A DNA stretch of 64,000 bases from Dyadobacter sp. CY326 (lineage in GTDB: Bacteria > Bacteroidota > Bacteroidia > Cytophagales > Spirosomataceae). A program made the position numbers and the translations under genes. Positions 44,701 to 53,069 of the stretch are shown here, piece by piece; position 1 is the first letter of the stretch; each line of letters begins with the position of its first letter. The notes beneath the pieces are model-generated. The model saw only the letters and a program-made list of their open reading frames with translations, was not told the DNA's origin and ran no database searches. The stretch is taken from positions 248,001 to 312,000 of the forward strand of contig NZ_JAJUXI010000008.1 in assembly GCF_021390515.1 (NCBI RefSeq), given 5' to 3'.

Positions 44701-47106
44701 GGAGCTTACTCAGGATCCAAATCCCTCATATTCGATGCGGATGTTTGGGGAGGAAATGAATATCAGACGGTCGTCGACGGGACCTACAATTTGGCGGGGC
44801 ACGATGTGCAACAGGAAGAGATCAGGCTGACGTTTCGATTTCGTCAATACAACAGTCATTGGCATTACGGCGATGTGGGCGTGTTTATTCGTGGGAAAGA
44901 CACCGATCCCTGGATTCCGGCGTTTGACTACTCCCCCACCGACTTCTTGCAGGTCGACAAAAACTATTTTCTGGCAAATGTCAATGTTAGCAACTTACTC
45001 AAAAAGAATGCGCAACAATTTTCGTCCAGCTTCCAGGTTAGCTGGCGGCAGCTCGCTTTTTACCCTGCCCAAACTGACGGCTATTCCATTGATGATATCC
45101 GCCTTTTCACGGCCACCAGTGATGTTGCGGTCGTTCAGGTCGTCCCGCCTGTTTCGGGAGGGTGTAGCAGTAATGGATATGGGGAGATTAGCGTTGTGCT
45201 CAGAAACAATGGCTCCTCTGATCATTATAGGGTTCCGCTTAAAATTCAGATTGACGATTTGACGGTCTACGAAGGGGATGTCCCGGTGCTCAGGCAAGGT
45301 AAAGACACACTTTTCACTGTAAACTGCTTTTCGAACCTGCATCTTGGCGGCGACCACATTATCAAGGCATTTGTTCACACATATCTGGACATTCTTGCTG
45401 AAAATGATAGCGCCAAGATCACAGTGAATACGCCGGCTGCAATAGCCTCATTTCCTTATCTCGAAAATTTCGAACAGGGTGCCGGCGGCTGGCAATCCCC
45501 GGAGCCTAATTCTGCATGGCAGTTCGGTCAGCCAAATTCAACCAAAGTGAAAGGCGCAGCGAGCGGCGCGAACGCCTGGAAAACGAATTTGAGCGCCCCC
45601 AGTCAGGAAGCAGGCGTTTTTTATCTTTATTCGCCATGCTTTGATATCAGCCATATGACGTCACCGATGCTTAGTTTCAGCACTTCCATCGATTTGAATG
45701 CTTGTAATGAAGGTGACTGTAATGCCGCCTATGTCGAATACAATACAGGTTATGGCTGGATGAGGCTGTTCAACGGGAGTTATAGCACAAACTGGTATAA
45801 TGCAACCAAAGACTTTCAATCGGTCTGGAACTATCAGGATTATGTCCGCTGGCACGTATCGACTATCACCCTGTATTCATGGTGGGGAAGTTATATCAGG
45901 TTCCGATTTGTGCTCGATACAAAAGCCTCAAACGGTCGCGAAGGGATTGGGATCGATGACGTTCACATTTACGACGGTGCGTCACAAATTGACGAAATTG
46001 GTTTTGGAACGGGCATCGTCACCAGCGAAAATGTGCAGGGGAATGATTGGGTTGACCTGAAACGATACGATCTCATTGTTGCATCGATCAATCCTCATAA
46101 CCAACAACTTGGTAATGTTGCCGTGCAGCCGTATCTGAATTCCTCCAAAGCTCCGAGCAATAACGGGCAATATTATTTGCCACGCAGCTTCCAGATCGCT
46201 ACATCCCAGCAATCGTATCCCGAGCCGGTCAGCGTACGGCTTTATTTTACGGACCGCGAAGTGGAGCAACTCATTGCGGTGGCTGACAATACGGAAATCG
46301 AAAAACCGCTTTCGGCGTTCGAACTTGCTGTTACAAAATACTCGGGCATTCTTGAAGATGATAAGTTGGCAAATAATGCTAATGAGCTCTGGATGTTTTA
46401 TCCAAGATCATCTGTCAAGGTCGCTCCTTATCGCCAGGGTTATTATGTTGAATTTAAAACAAAAACTTTTTCCGAATTCTGGTTATCAAAAAGTTACCTG
46501 GGCGTAGGAACGCCTTTTCCTGTGACGATCGTCAGCTTTTCTGCCAAAAGGCAAACCAGTGCTGAAAATAAAGAGTCCGTTCTGCTGGAATGGCAAACGG
46601 CCACTGAGGTGGATTTCAGCCATTTCGAAGTGGAGGTTGCACACAATAGAGAGGACGTTGTCCGGAAAGCCTTCTCCAAGATCGGCGAAGTGCCTGGCTC
46701 GGCCAGCGTTTCTTCTGGTACGAGGCATTATTCGCTGACCGACCTTTCGCCCGCATTGTTTGGAACTAGCTATTACAGGCTGAAAATGGTTGATACAGAC
46801 GGCACTGTTCGATATTCATCTGTGAAGGCGGTCAATTTTAATGCAGAAAACCAATGGAATGTGTTTCCTAATCCTGTCGCCGAGCGCTTTTCCATCGAGT
46901 TCGAGGAAACCAATGGCGAACGGGTGCAGATCAGCGTTTATGATTTAAAAGGAAACCAGGTTTTTGCAAAGGAAGTCGTTGCCCTTGGCCAAATGCAAAC
47001 GGCGCAAATAGAACTTCCTTCGAAGAGCTATCCTCCTGGAATTTATCTCATTAAAGCCGCGTCCACAACCCGTGAGAAGGTTTTCAAGATTATTAAGCAG
47101 CAGTAA
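41746..47106 (+). CDS. Giant T9SS-exported S8-family (subtilisin-like) serine protease
   Basis: A 1786-residue protein with a signal peptide (about 1-24, ending LYAQN). After a prodomain-like region to about 215, the S8 catalytic domain has D245 in IGIGDVGDLK, H270 in HGMHIAGT and S439 in GTSMAAP; the triad is complete although the Asp motif is unusual for subtilases. A long C-terminal part follows with jelly-roll and fibronectin-like modules; repeats FPYLENFEQG and LPYFEDFESL mark MAM-like domains near 940 and 1240. The last 75 residues (NVFPNPVAERFSIEFEETNG to FKIIKQQ) are a type A T9SS sorting domain, so it is moved to the surface or medium by the Por system. Substrate unknown. The stop overlaps the convergent membrane gene by 14 bp. 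Confidence 0.93.
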   Translation: MRPRKLCWLHLIFIMMLLNTMLYAQNRLNHKLYLRNGTIVAPDNISNGASFRKSSLTDRLVIIQFNSIPDEQSVGRLKDFGIELLDYVPENAYTAMVSGILDSTLLVAANARSVVELTSAQKTHPDLLGAALPEHAVTVEGKVDVVVTFPRTISVDSITSELESNKIEIISTARSRYQIIEARIETTRLHELASLPWVIYIEAVPPPAEPLNDKSLTGTRANVLAKGLLSGNPLDGEGVVIGIGDVGDLKSHIDVGTRAVSYVPYANFWHGMHIAGTAAGAGIINEKYKGYAPKASILLHSEVLSEARMLVQNFGMVATTYAYGGGSCPTFGTYSSTSAMIDMQAIELPYMQHVFAGGNSGIVAPCNGLPAGFGNVPGGHISSKNAISVGNMALTGLVSSVSSKGPLQDGRIKPDLIAPGTSIVSSMPNNTYQAASGTSMAAPAVSGGIALLTQRHRQLHNQQNPKNGLVKALLCNGATDRGLPGPDYSYGFGAINLLRSVTMLEKGHYFNGSLANQTSAEHQIQIPANTAALKVMLYWNDRPASMITNTKALVNDLDLSAVGSGGQMLLPWVLDPSAPQLAAVAGVDTINNVEQIVFENPNAGTYTFKVAGTHIPSGPQEYHLVYDIIEKSVVLTHPIGSEHFTKGDLINISWDSYGNPASTYAISYSLNNGDSWININAAVPAKSEQLAWTIPDASTGLAKIRIVQNETGVVKESDTFSIMGVPALSLSSVQCEGYAAVKWTAVKGASDYEVMRLEGNEMKPIGVTDGLSYIFAGLSPDSTYYISVRPRINGIAGRRAIAISCKPDNGTCAGDISNFDLAIDSIISPLKSGRMLTSGSLSALQSISVKIRNFDDQPISQPFQIGYSIGSADAPVHWETVDSGIGGLGYLQYTFQRTEDLHNAGIYVINLFVKAEGDPIASNNQKSITIKHLANPVLALPYFEDFESLPEQTLKTNTTGLENADRYDFTSQDNVGRLRTHMPPGGAYSGSKSLIFDADVWGGNEYQTVVDGTYNLAGHDVQQEEIRLTFRFRQYNSHWHYGDVGVFIRGKDTDPWIPAFDYSPTDFLQVDKNYFLANVNVSNLLKKNAQQFSSSFQVSWRQLAFYPAQTDGYSIDDIRLFTATSDVAVVQVVPPVSGGCSSNGYGEISVVLRNNGSSDHYRVPLKIQIDDLTVYEGDVPVLRQGKDTLFTVNCFSNLHLGGDHIIKAFVHTYLDILAENDSAKITVNTPAAIASFPYLENFEQGAGGWQSPEPNSAWQFGQPNSTKVKGAASGANAWKTNLSAPSQEAGVFYLYSPCFDISHMTSPMLSFSTSIDLNACNEGDCNAAYVEYNTGYGWMRLFNGSYSTNWYNATKDFQSVWNYQDYVRWHVSTITLYSWWGSYIRFRFVLDTKASNGREGIGIDDVHIYDGASQIDEIGFGTGIVTSENVQGNDWVDLKRYDLIVASINPHNQQLGNVAVQPYLNSSKAPSNNGQYYLPRSFQIATSQQSYPEPVSVRLYFTDREVEQLIAVADNTEIEKPLSAFELAVTKYSGILEDDKLANNANELWMFYPRSSVKVAPYRQGYYVEFKTKTFSEFWLSKSYLGVGTPFPVTIVSFSAKRQTSAENKESVLLEWQTATEVDFSHFEVEVAHNREDVVRKAFSKIGEVPGSASVSSGTRHYSLTDLSPALFGTSYYRLKMVDTDGTVRYSSVKAVNFNAENQWNVFPNPVAERFSIEFEETNGERVQISVYDLKGNQVFAKEVVALGQMQTAQIELPSKSYPPGIYLIKAASTTREKVFKIIKQQ

Positions 47107-47572
47107 ATTTGAAGACCGCCAGGATAACAATGACTAAAAATACGAGCAGCTGAACCGTGTAAAACGTGTTTAGCTTAGTCAGAATGGGCGTGATTGTTCC
47201 CGGCATGCTCACACCTTCAACAGACAGGCTGTTTCTTAACCTTTTCATTTGCGGAGTTCCGATCAGCATTCCGTTCAAAGGGAGCAACAAGATCAACGCC
47301 AGTTTCAATTTAAGCCACATTTGGTGCAAATAAACACCATCGGTTACGGCCATTAGGCCTATTCCCGAACTTGCCAATAATATTCCACCGATTATCAAAA
47401 GTTTTCCAAGACCGGACATGAATTTCAATAAACCCGCTGATCCTCTGCTGTTTGTTTCAAGGTTCATAAGCGTGCGGAAGGCCACAAACTCTGCTGCCGT
47501 CGTTCCGGTCATTAGCACCAGGCCAGAAAGATGCATAACGAGCAACACTTGTCTTATAGTAAACGGATCCAT
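47093..47572 (-). CDS. Four-helix integral membrane protein (DUF2269-like)
   Basis: A 159-residue protein with four membrane segments (about 7-29, 50-72, 83-105 and 133-156). It starts MDPFTIRQVLLVMHLSGLVL and has HLSG and WLKLKLALILLLPLNGML, a pattern of predicted DUF2269-type proteins, of unknown function. The ATG overlaps by one base the TGA of the small gene upstream, so translation is coupled. It is convergent with the subtilase. Confidence 0.8.
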   Translation of the reverse strand: MDPFTIRQVLLVMHLSGLVLMTGTTAAEFVAFRTLMNLETNSRGSAGLLKFMSGLGKLLIIGGILLASSGIGLMAVTDGVYLHQMWLKLKLALILLLPLNGMLIGTPQMKRLRNSLSVEGVSMPGTITPILTKLNTFYTVQLLVFLVIVILAVFKFTAA

Positions 47573-47724
47573 CAGGCAGTTGCGTTTTTATGACCTTTCA
47601 ATGATAAAAAACCGGTTATAACCATCAATATAGCGGTTAAACCACGTACAGACATGCGCGGCAGATCTGCCCCGTTATGGAAGTAAGTTAGTAGGCAGTC
47701 GGTAAAGAAGTTTTTTGTTTTCAT
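47572..47724 (-). CDS. 50-residue membrane peptide, translationally coupled to the downstream membrane gene
   Basis: A short frame from ATG 47724 to TGA 47574-47572, with that stop overlapping the next ATG by one base (TGATG). It reads MKTKNFFTDCLLTYFHNGAD, LPRMSVRGLTAILMVITGFL and SLKGHKNATA, with one hydrophobic span at about 27-43. The tight overlap is the main evidence that it is real. No family recognised. Confidence 0.55.
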   Translation of the reverse strand: MKTKNFFTDCLLTYFHNGADLPRMSVRGLTAILMVITGFLSLKGHKNATA

Positions 47725-47788
47725 GTTGTGATCTGTTTATAATACAAATCTCACAACTTGAAATCCGGCAGTCGTGCACCCAGGTTAA

Positions 47789-48364
47789 TTAATGCTTGCC
47801 CGCCAATCTTTTTCGGATGCGGCTCAGGGATTGCGGCTTTATCCCCACGTAGGAGGCAATGTGATATTGTTGGATGCGTTGTCCGATATCAGGAAACTTG
47901 TCTAAAAATGTCTGGTAACGCACTTCTGGCGAATCAATGTAGAACGACCTTATTTGGTTGATCGCACTCACAAACACCTCTCCAATGGCCAAGCGCCCAA
48001 ATCTTTCGCCATGCTTTACCTGTTCATAAAACAGCTCCATATTGGTTTTGCTGATGGTGTAAATGGTAGAGTCTTCCAGGGCTTGAATGTTAGTCTGGGA
48101 TGGTTGCTGGGGCAGAAAGCTCGAATAATCACATACAAATTCGCCTTCCTTATTAAAATAGCTCGTTCTTTCCTCACCCTCGAAAGTGGCGTAATAACGT
48201 ACAAGGCCCTTTTCAATAAAAAAAATGTTCTTGCAAATTTGACCGGCAGCAAGCAGATGCTCGCCCTTTTTCAATTTTTGTTCACGAAACAGAGCTCTAA
48301 TAATTCCTTCATCATTAGAAGAGACAGGAACATATTGCTGAATGGTTTTGAGAAGAAGATCCAT
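47789..48364 (-). CDS. Crp/Fnr-family cyclic-nucleotide-binding-domain regulator
   Basis: The ATG at 48364 gives 191 residues and fits the usual start MDLLLKTIQQYVPVS; the frame runs 37 codons further but that part has no family features. The cNMP-binding fold is at about 20-120 (LKKGEHLLAAGQICKNIFFIEKGLVRYY), followed by a helix and a winged-HTH end (about 140-191, YHIASYVGIKPQSLSRIRKRL). The terminal helix-turn-helix is short, as in many Bacteroidota members, where it controls stress genes or single neighbours. It is divergent from the FtsX-type permease at 48598. Two dyads lie in the intergenic region (48428-48444, 48466-48481). Confidence 0.92.
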   Translation of the reverse strand: MDLLLKTIQQYVPVSSNDEGIIRALFREQKLKKGEHLLAAGQICKNIFFIEKGLVRYYATFEGEERTSYFNKEGEFVCDYSSFLPQQPSQTNIQALEDSTIYTISKTNMELFYEQVKHGERFGRLAIGEVFVSAINQIRSFYIDSPEVRYQTFLDKFPDIGQRIQQYHIASYVGIKPQSLSRIRKRLAGKH

Positions 48365-48427
48365 AAACAAATGTAGGAATACAATAACAGCAGGCGCAAG
48401 GAAAAACTTGGCGTAAAATGTAAATAA

Positions 48428-48481
48428 TTCCGAAGCACTCGGAAGTTTGAGTAATCGTTTAAAAGCGGACAGCATTGTCCG
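48428..48481. promoter_or_regulatory. Two dyads between Crp-like regulator and FtsX-type permease
   Basis: TTCCGA-AGCAC-TCGGAA (48428-48444) and CGGACA-GCAT-TGTCCG (48466-48481) are perfect short inverted repeats with centres about 38 bp apart. They lie in the 233-bp divergent gap and are candidate operators for the Crp/Fnr-like regulator, which binds as a dimer. The rest of the gap shows no other motif. Confidence 0.5.
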
Positions 48482-48597
48482 AAACCGTACAGCTAGGGCT
48501 CTCAGAACAGCATTTTAAACGTTTTGAAGGGATTTTTCGCCTTGGTATAATAGTTGATTTTCTCTGGGAAGAATTTCATAGTCAGACCCATCGCCTT

Positions 48598-51003
48598 ATG
48601 CTTCAAAATTATTTTACTATCGCCCGGAGGAACATACTCCGATACAAATTAAATAGCACGCTTACTGTACTTGGCCTTGCATTGGGATTGGCGTGCGGTC
48701 TATTGATGATTTTGCACGTGCGGGAAGAGCTCAACTATGATAAAGGCTTTTCAAAAGCTGACCGCATTTACCGGCTTACATCCGAGAATATCGGTGAGAA
48801 AAACCGGCAGTGGGCCGCAACCTCTCCCATTCTGGGTGTCGAAATGCAAAAGGCGATCCCTGCCATACAGCAGGTTGCTCGCCTTCACCGCCCCTATCCA
48901 GATCGGGTTTTCAGTTATATTCCCCAGGGGGGCGCAGCGAGGCAGTTTGAGGAGAAGGGCGGGTTTTATGCCGACTCGACCGTCGTTGATGTATTTGATC
49001 TTCCCTTTGTCAAAGGTGACCCGCGAACGGCCCTCGGACAGATTGATGCCATTGTGCTCACCGAGGCGATGGCGGCAAAATATTTTGGCAACGATGATCC
49101 AATGGGAAAATTAATTCAGGACGATCTGGACAAACGCACATTGACGGTAACAGGTGTAGTCAGGGATTTTTCCTTCCCAACTCACCTGCAATTTGATTAC
49201 CTTATTTCAATGTCCACCTTTTACCGGAATACGGATAAAAATACTTTGGAGAATCGGGGTTGGGCGGGATTTTACAATTATGTCCTGCTGAACAACAATG
49301 CTTCTCGTTCGGATGTGGAAGCGCGCATACCAGAATTTATGGTGAAATTCTACGAAGCCAAAGGCGAAACCAGAAGCGAAATCCTGGCGACCCGGAGAAC
49401 GTCCATGCAACCAATAACAGCTATTCACCTGCATTCAAAGTTGGAAAAGGAAATGGGCCCCAACAGCGACATTACCTATGTTTACGTTTTTTCTATTGCG
49501 GCTCTGTTTATCCTGCTGATTGCTTCCGTGAACTTCATCAATATGGCGACAGCTCAGGCATTTAACCGAATGAAAGAAGTAGGCCTGCGCAAAGTATTGG
49601 GTGCCCGCAAAGAGCAGTTAATAAGGCAGTTTCTTGGTGAGTCGTTTATTCTGACTGTGGTGGCAGCTTCCGGCGCGTTCCTTTTATTCCGTTTGGCCAT
49701 TCCGTTTTACAACGAGCTGGCGGCTAAAAATCTTCGCTATGAACAGCTGTTCACGGCATCGAATGTGTCGCTGATGGTTTTTTTAACTGTGATAATCAGT
49801 CTTATTGCGGGTTTTTATCCCGCCTGGTTCATCTCCAATTTTGATTCAATTACCTCATTAAAAGGCAAGAAAAATCAGGTTTCGTCGGTCACGTTGGTTC
49901 GCAAAGGCTTGATCGTTTTTCAATTCAGTGTATCGGTTTTTATGATTTTCAGCACGATTGTGGTGTACCGGCAAATGAAGTTTTTCCAGCAAAAAGACCT
50001 GGGCTTCGATCAGGACCAGGTCATAGCGGTCAAGCTGTACGGACGGGAAATGTGGGAAAAAGCGAACACGATTCAACAGGAATTTCAGAAAAATTCAGCC
50101 ATTACCAATGTGGCTAGAATCTCGACCTTACCCGGTGACCGCGTCGGAACCGATATGCTTACTCCTCTGGGAAGGCCTGATAATGCAAGTCAACTGCGCT
50201 TCGTGTGGAGCGACGAGAATATGCTTCCTGCGCTCCAAATCGGCCTTAGGTCCGGCCGGAATTTTGTCAAAACAGCAGCTAATTCCCACTTTTCCTTGAT
50301 CCTGAACGAAGCAGCGGCGAAAGCCCTCAAACTGGATTCACCCATTGGACAGAAAGCCGTATCCTTAGGGGACACTGGCGAGATCGTAGGCATTGTCAAA
50401 GACTTTCATTTCGCATCTTTACATACGACAGTCGAGCCCTTGGTCATTGTTCAAAAGGCTGATCAAACAAACTATTTTTTACTAAAAGTGAAAGGAGGCC
50501 AATTGGCCGAAACCTTGAAGTTTGCCGAATCAACATTGACTCGTCTATCGCCGGGCAGTTTATTCATCTACACATTTCTCGACGAAAAAATGGCCCGCCT
50601 CTACGACTCAGAGCAGCGAGTAGGCAATGTGCTCAATGTGTTTGCCTGCTTTGCTTTGTTTATTTCGTGTTTGGGTTTATTTGGCTTATCAGCTTACTCG
50701 GCTCAGATACGCACGAAGGAAATCGGCATTCGGAAGGTTTTAGGTGCCACAGTGTCAGGTGTCATTGCGCTGCTTGCCCAAGATTTCCTTCGGTTAGTCC
50801 TTCTGGCGATTGTTCTGGCATCACCCCTTGCTTGGTGGGTCATGAGTCAGTGGTTACAAAATTTCGCTTTCCCTATAGCGATTGAATGGTGGATGTTGGC
50901 GCTAAGTGGTCTTTTGACAATTGGCGTGGCGCTTTTAACGATTAGCTTTCAGAGTGTCAGAGCGGCTCTAATGAATCCGGTTAAATCTTTACGAAGCGAA
51001 TAA
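48598..51003 (+). CDS. FtsX/MacB-type ABC transporter permease
   Basis: The ATG at 48598 (MLQNYFTIARRNILRYKLNS) gives 801 residues and matches the start of the paralogue at 37455; an upstream TTG start was rejected. The layout is duplicated FtsX with a MacB-like periplasmic domain after helix 1 and ending YSAQIRTKEIGIRKV and NPVKSLRSE. It is the second such gene in the window, divergent from a Crp-type regulator and about 170 bp before two tail-collar genes. No ATPase is adjacent. Its role cannot be fixed from the sequence. Confidence 0.92.
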   Translation: MLQNYFTIARRNILRYKLNSTLTVLGLALGLACGLLMILHVREELNYDKGFSKADRIYRLTSENIGEKNRQWAATSPILGVEMQKAIPAIQQVARLHRPYPDRVFSYIPQGGAARQFEEKGGFYADSTVVDVFDLPFVKGDPRTALGQIDAIVLTEAMAAKYFGNDDPMGKLIQDDLDKRTLTVTGVVRDFSFPTHLQFDYLISMSTFYRNTDKNTLENRGWAGFYNYVLLNNNASRSDVEARIPEFMVKFYEAKGETRSEILATRRTSMQPITAIHLHSKLEKEMGPNSDITYVYVFSIAALFILLIASVNFINMATAQAFNRMKEVGLRKVLGARKEQLIRQFLGESFILTVVAASGAFLLFRLAIPFYNELAAKNLRYEQLFTASNVSLMVFLTVIISLIAGFYPAWFISNFDSITSLKGKKNQVSSVTLVRKGLIVFQFSVSVFMIFSTIVVYRQMKFFQQKDLGFDQDQVIAVKLYGREMWEKANTIQQEFQKNSAITNVARISTLPGDRVGTDMLTPLGRPDNASQLRFVWSDENMLPALQIGLRSGRNFVKTAANSHFSLILNEAAAKALKLDSPIGQKAVSLGDTGEIVGIVKDFHFASLHTTVEPLVIVQKADQTNYFLLKVKGGQLAETLKFAESTLTRLSPGSLFIYTFLDEKMARLYDSEQRVGNVLNVFACFALFISCLGLFGLSAYSAQIRTKEIGIRKVLGATVSGVIALLAQDFLRLVLLAIVLASPLAWWVMSQWLQNFAFPIAIEWWMLALSGLLTIGVALLTISFQSVRAALMNPVKSLRSE

Positions 51004-51169
51004 AGTTAGTTACCAGCATCAAAAAAGACATTTTATAATAATTCGAGCGACGTATAGTGAGAATTTGCTATTGTACATCGTATCCATAATTTCTTCTTTT
51101 GAAGTGGCACATTGCCAGCATCGTTTGAGGTCCAGCACCTGAAAATGACGACAATTACCACTTTTCATT

Positions 51170-51472
51170 ATGGATTATCCTTACGTAGGCGAGATTAAAA
51201 TGTTCGCAGGCAAATTCGCTCCCGATGGCTGGTTGTTCTGTGATGGGACGCTTCTCCCCATTGCCGAGAACCATTTTCTTTACAACGTGCTAGGAACAAT
51301 TTACGGGGGCGACGGACAAGTCACGTTCGGTCTTCCCGACTTCAGAGGGCACCTGCCCATACACCAGGACGAGGGACCCGGCGCCGGGGAAAGGCCCTTT
51401 AACAACAGTGAGCCCTATTTATATGTCAATTACATCATTTCACTTTACGGGGTTTACTCACCGCGAAACTGA
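51170..51472 (+). CDS. Mini tail-collar-domain protein (first of two)
   Basis: A 100-residue protein similar to the phage tail-collar (microcystin-dependent/Mdp-like) family: YVGEIKMFAGKFAPDGWLFC, then DGTLLPI, then GTIYGGDGQVTFGLPDFRG. Family members are usually about 170-200 residues, so this is a short form. It precedes a second, 128-residue copy by 39 bp. No other phage genes are nearby. These proteins may be part of extracellular injection systems or adhesins, but no such system is visible here. Confidence 0.85.
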   Translation: MDYPYVGEIKMFAGKFAPDGWLFCDGTLLPIAENHFLYNVLGTIYGGDGQVTFGLPDFRGHLPIHQDEGPGAGERPFNNSEPYLYVNYIISLYGVYSPRN

Positions 51473-51511
51473 CCTTAACATTGATTTCCTGCTTTAACCG
51501 AACTGCTCGTT

Positions 51512-51898
51512 ATGGAAAAACCTTTTTTAGCAGAAATAAAATTTGTGACTGCTCGCGTCCTACCCGAAGGCTGGGCCTGGTGCGACGGCCGGGAAATGCG
51601 CATAGCGGAGCACCCAGCATTATTTGAACTGTTGGGCACCACTTTTGGCGGAGACGGGCAATCTACTTTTGCGCTGCCCAATCTTGTGGGCCGTAAGCCA
51701 GTGCAGATTGAATCGCATTACGCTAACTTTGCATTGGCTGATCAGCCTTCACACCCTTTCGGTCTGAAAAGACGCGATCAGCCGGATGCAGCATTGCAGC
51801 TTTATGGATCGACTTACTTCTGCATTGCATTGAAAGGAGTATATCCAGTAAGCTCGACATATTCAGTCGCGGAACGTATTCGCGACAAAAAAACATAA
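51512..51898 (+). CDS. Mini tail-collar-domain protein (second of two)
   Basis: A 128-residue paralogue of the preceding gene: FLAEIKFVTARVLPEGWAWC, then DGREMRI, then GTTFGGDGQSTFALPNLVGR. It keeps the same core W-x-x-C-D-G and GGDGQ-T-F motifs and has a longer C-terminal region ending FCIALKGVYPVSSTYS. The spacing suggests one transcript with the first copy, and the YdeI-like gene starts 22 bp later on the same strand. Function unknown. Confidence 0.85.
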   Translation: MEKPFLAEIKFVTARVLPEGWAWCDGREMRIAEHPALFELLGTTFGGDGQSTFALPNLVGRKPVQIESHYANFALADQPSHPFGLKRRDQPDAALQLYGSTYFCIALKGVYPVSSTYSVAERIRDKKT

Positions 51899-51920
51899 AT
51901 ACCGACGAACAAAACCCGAA

Positions 51921-52502
51921 ATGAACTTTGATATTGAACCTCTATTTTTTGCTAAACAATCCGATTTTCGGGAATGGCTGGAGAAAAATCATGATAAAGA
52001 AACTGAGTTGTTTGTAGGATTCTACAAAGTGGCAAGCGGGAAACCAAGCATGACCTGGTCACAGTCGGTAGATGAGGCACTGTGTTTTGGATGGATCGAC
52101 GCAGTGCGCAAATCGATCGACGGCGAAAGTTACATGATCAGGTTTACAAGGCGCAAGTCAACCAGCATATGGAGCAATGTCAACATTAAAAAAATCGAAG
52201 AACTGACAGCAAAGGGCTTGATGCACCCCGCCGGGATCGAAGCATTCAGACACCGGACGGAAAGTAAATCGGGGATCTATGCTTTTGAGAAAGATGAAGT
52301 TAGTCTTCCAAAGGAATTTGAGGACGAATTCAAGGCTAGTCAAAGGGCCTGGGCGTGGTTTGAGAACATGCCAGCCTCCTATCGTAAGCACGCAATTCAC
52401 TGGATTATGGACGCAAAACAGGAAGTGACCCGCAAAAGTCGTCTGGAAGAATTGATACGCGACAGAGAGACCGGAATAAAATTAAAACGATATAGATACT
52501 AA
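51921..52502 (+). CDS. YdeI/OmpD-associated-family protein
   Basis: A 193-residue protein with features of the YdeI/OmdA family: FREWLEKNHDKETELFVGFYKVAS (about 15-38), DEALCFGWIDAVRKSIDGES, the basic segment FTRRKSTSIWSNVNIKK and the C-terminal RKHAIHWIMDAKQEVTRKSR. Members are linked to bacteriocin or antimicrobial-peptide resistance, without a settled mechanism. It follows the tail-collar pair by 22 bp and may share its transcript, and is convergent with the cupin gene. Confidence 0.88.
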   Translation: MNFDIEPLFFAKQSDFREWLEKNHDKETELFVGFYKVASGKPSMTWSQSVDEALCFGWIDAVRKSIDGESYMIRFTRRKSTSIWSNVNIKKIEELTAKGLMHPAGIEAFRHRTESKSGIYAFEKDEVSLPKEFEDEFKASQRAWAWFENMPASYRKHAIHWIMDAKQEVTRKSRLEELIRDRETGIKLKRYRY

Positions 52503-52544
52503 TTTCGTTGGCGACTGGTCGGCCAGCCGCCATTAAAACTCGTT

Positions 52545-53069
52545 TTAACGGAGCTGTTCGGCTGGGAATATTTCCATGTAATCCTGTACGAGGGCCATCA
52601 ACCGATGCTGTTCTTCGTGCGAAGCCGGCGCTTTGGGTTGTGGCGGATTAAGTGGGTCGCTGATCGGCTGTCCAATTTCACGCAAGAACGGCTCCATCTG
52701 CCCTGGGCTGTGAATACCGATATAACGGCCTGTTGCGTCTCCCACATTTTTGATGTTATGCCACGCCATCGTCGGAATGGCTACGAAGTCGCCAGCTTCG
52801 GCGCGTGTTGTTTTTTGCTGGTTGTCGGCAGTAACGGTGGTAATGTTGAAGACGCCTTCTAAAAAGTAGAAAACCTTGGTGGCTGGATTTCTGTGAATAG
52901 CTGGCGGCCCGCCGCCAACAGGCACCCGCACGTCAACAACCAGCATGGGATCGGCCGTATTCTGGCTTGACAGCTTGATCGTTACGACGTCGCTGCCCGC
53001 TAAAAAATGTTCGCCTTCATTCGCTTTCACGTGAGAGATTGTGCTCGTAGGTTTTGATTGCATCGTCAT
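52545..53069 (-). CDS. Cupin-domain protein
   Basis: A 174-residue protein with one conserved cupin barrel (about 30-130). Motifs are RVPVGGGPPAIHRNPATKVF (first cupin motif, histidine conserved) and GDFVAIPTMAWHNIKNVG (second motif, with a histidine). Members bind a metal and act as dioxygenases, isomerases or sensors. It is separated by a gap of over 500 bp from the FMO gene on the same strand and is convergent with the YdeI-like gene. An ATG two codons later is equally possible as start. Confidence 0.88.
   Translation of the reverse strand: MTMQSKPTSTISHVKANEGEHFLAGSDVVTIKLSSQNTADPMLVVDVRVPVGGGPPAIHRNPATKVFYFLEGVFNITTVTADNQQKTTRAEAGDFVAIPTMAWHNIKNVGDATGRYIGIHSPGQMEPFLREIGQPISDPLNPPQPKAPASHEEQHRLMALVQDYMEIFPAEQLR

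Noticed and set aside
48368..48375. TACATTTG on the minus strand as the promoter of the Crp/Fnr-like gene
   Set aside because: It lies only 3 bp before the preferred ATG, so transcription would start inside or past the start codon unless the mRNA is leaderless.
51170..51898. The tail-collar genes as part of a prophage or contractile injection system
   Set aside because: No sheath, tube, baseplate, portal, terminase or integrase gene was seen on either side, so only an orphan pair can be claimed.
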